Below the pieces are notes generated by a model, which saw only the letters and a program-made list of their open reading frames with translations, was not told the DNA's origin and ran no database searches. A program made the translations under genes and the position numbers. Of a stretch of 64,000 nucleotides of DNA, positions 63,606 through 64,000 are shown piece after piece. The number at the start of each line of letters is the position of its first letter. Position 1 is the first letter of the stretch. Origin of the DNA: Macrocybe gigantea (taxonomy: Eukaryota > Basidiomycota > Agaricomycetes > Agaricales > Callistosporiaceae); assembly GCA_011319805.1 (NCBI GenBank), contig SJRY01000250.1:434001-498000 (forward strand), given 5' to 3'.

Positions 63606-64000
63606 ATGAACGTCCGCGACCTGGTCAATTCACCGGTCTTATCCTCGACTGTTGGTCCATCTTTTTCTACGGGCGCAATATCAGATATACAAGAGGCCCA
63701 CCAGCACGCCCAAACTGTGAGTTCGAACCTGTTTCTTGAGCGGCGCTTCGAGCCTTCAAACACATTTTGCCGACAAGGTCCCCTAACATTTGCTTCTTCC
63801 CATTCCTAGGTCCATTCCATGTTCTCACCGGCCGGTTCCGTTGCCCCCTCTCGTTCCGGGTCACCCAACAATGTTCAGGACTACCGGAAAGCGAGCATCG
63901 TGCTAATTGGCATGAGAGGAGGTGTGTCCCTCATTCTTCACGCATCGGAGTTGGGTTCATTATTCGTTAGTCGGTAAAACGACTCTCGCCACAGTCGCCG
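63606..64000 (+). CDS. Shikimate-kinase-like P-loop protein, 5' part only (cut by window end)
   Basis: A likely first exon MNVRDLVNSPVLSSTVGPS splices to HSMFSPAGSVAPSRSGSPNN, then ASIVLIGMRG, and across an intron to VGKTTLATVA at the very end of the window. GMRGVGKTT is a Walker A motif; the ASIVLIGMRG context is that of the shikimate kinase domain found in the AROM complex and in QutR/Qa-1S-type quinate regulators. Because the preceding 60-80 residues are short and disordered, a QutR-like or stand-alone protein is more likely than full AROM. The rest lies outside. Confidence 0.6.

Overview
This 64 kb window is nuclear DNA from a filamentous basidiomycete, most likely a mushroom-forming Agaricomycete. 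Genes are dense and on both strands. Almost every gene is split by short (about 45-65 nt, rarely 100 nt) GT-AG introns. The gene families are fungal: a trifunctional TRP gene, an S10 carboxypeptidase, a Slt2-type MAP kinase, NoxR, a DUF6534 membrane protein and an Armillaria ArmH-type flavin halogenase. I recognised no rRNA gene, CRISPR array or bacterial-style operon. About 27 protein genes were placed by splicing exons by hand, so starts and some junctions are approximate.

Layout. 1-1.6 kb: end of a DUF6534 seven-TM protein. 2.3-3.2 kb: an RRM/RGG protein, divergent from a tandem pair of peroxisomal acyl-CoA ligases (3.4-8.5 kb). 9.4-22.5 kb: an unknown protein with twin CX3C motifs, an Asteroid/XPG-like nuclease, a small unknown, a POS5-type NADH kinase, a microcephalin-like BRCT protein, a GT17 glycosyltransferase and a coiled-coil protein. 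22.9-27.8 kb: a large Bud4/anillin-like gene. 28.3-30.5 kb: a cytochrome P450. 31.1-33 kb: a cell-wall-integrity MAPK. 33.2-35.7 kb: TrpC. 36-38.5 kb: a secreted carboxypeptidase. 39-42 kb: an OSTA/TMEM184 membrane protein.

42-49.3 kb is the most unusual stretch. Three co-oriented genes encode an aldo-keto reductase, a flavin-dependent halogenase and a second cytochrome P450, a set typical of chlorinated secondary metabolites. The P450 is interrupted by a 964 bp inverted-repeat DNA transposon flanked by a perfect 8 bp target-site duplication. Removing the element and one duplication restores the reading frame exactly. The element carries subterminal repeats and a tRNA-like sequence.

49.7-64 kb: an unknown protein, a PDAT/Lro1 acyltransferase, a Drs2-type P4 flippase, NoxR (the Nox activator), a PinX1-like G-patch protein and the start of a shikimate-kinase-like P-loop protein cut by the window end.

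A recurring quirk is that conserved genes across the whole window need single-base insertions, mostly in short homopolymers, to stay in frame. Fifteen such places were found and all are -1. This looks like base-calling error in the assembly rather than mass pseudogenisation, and it should be weighed before calling any gene here broken.
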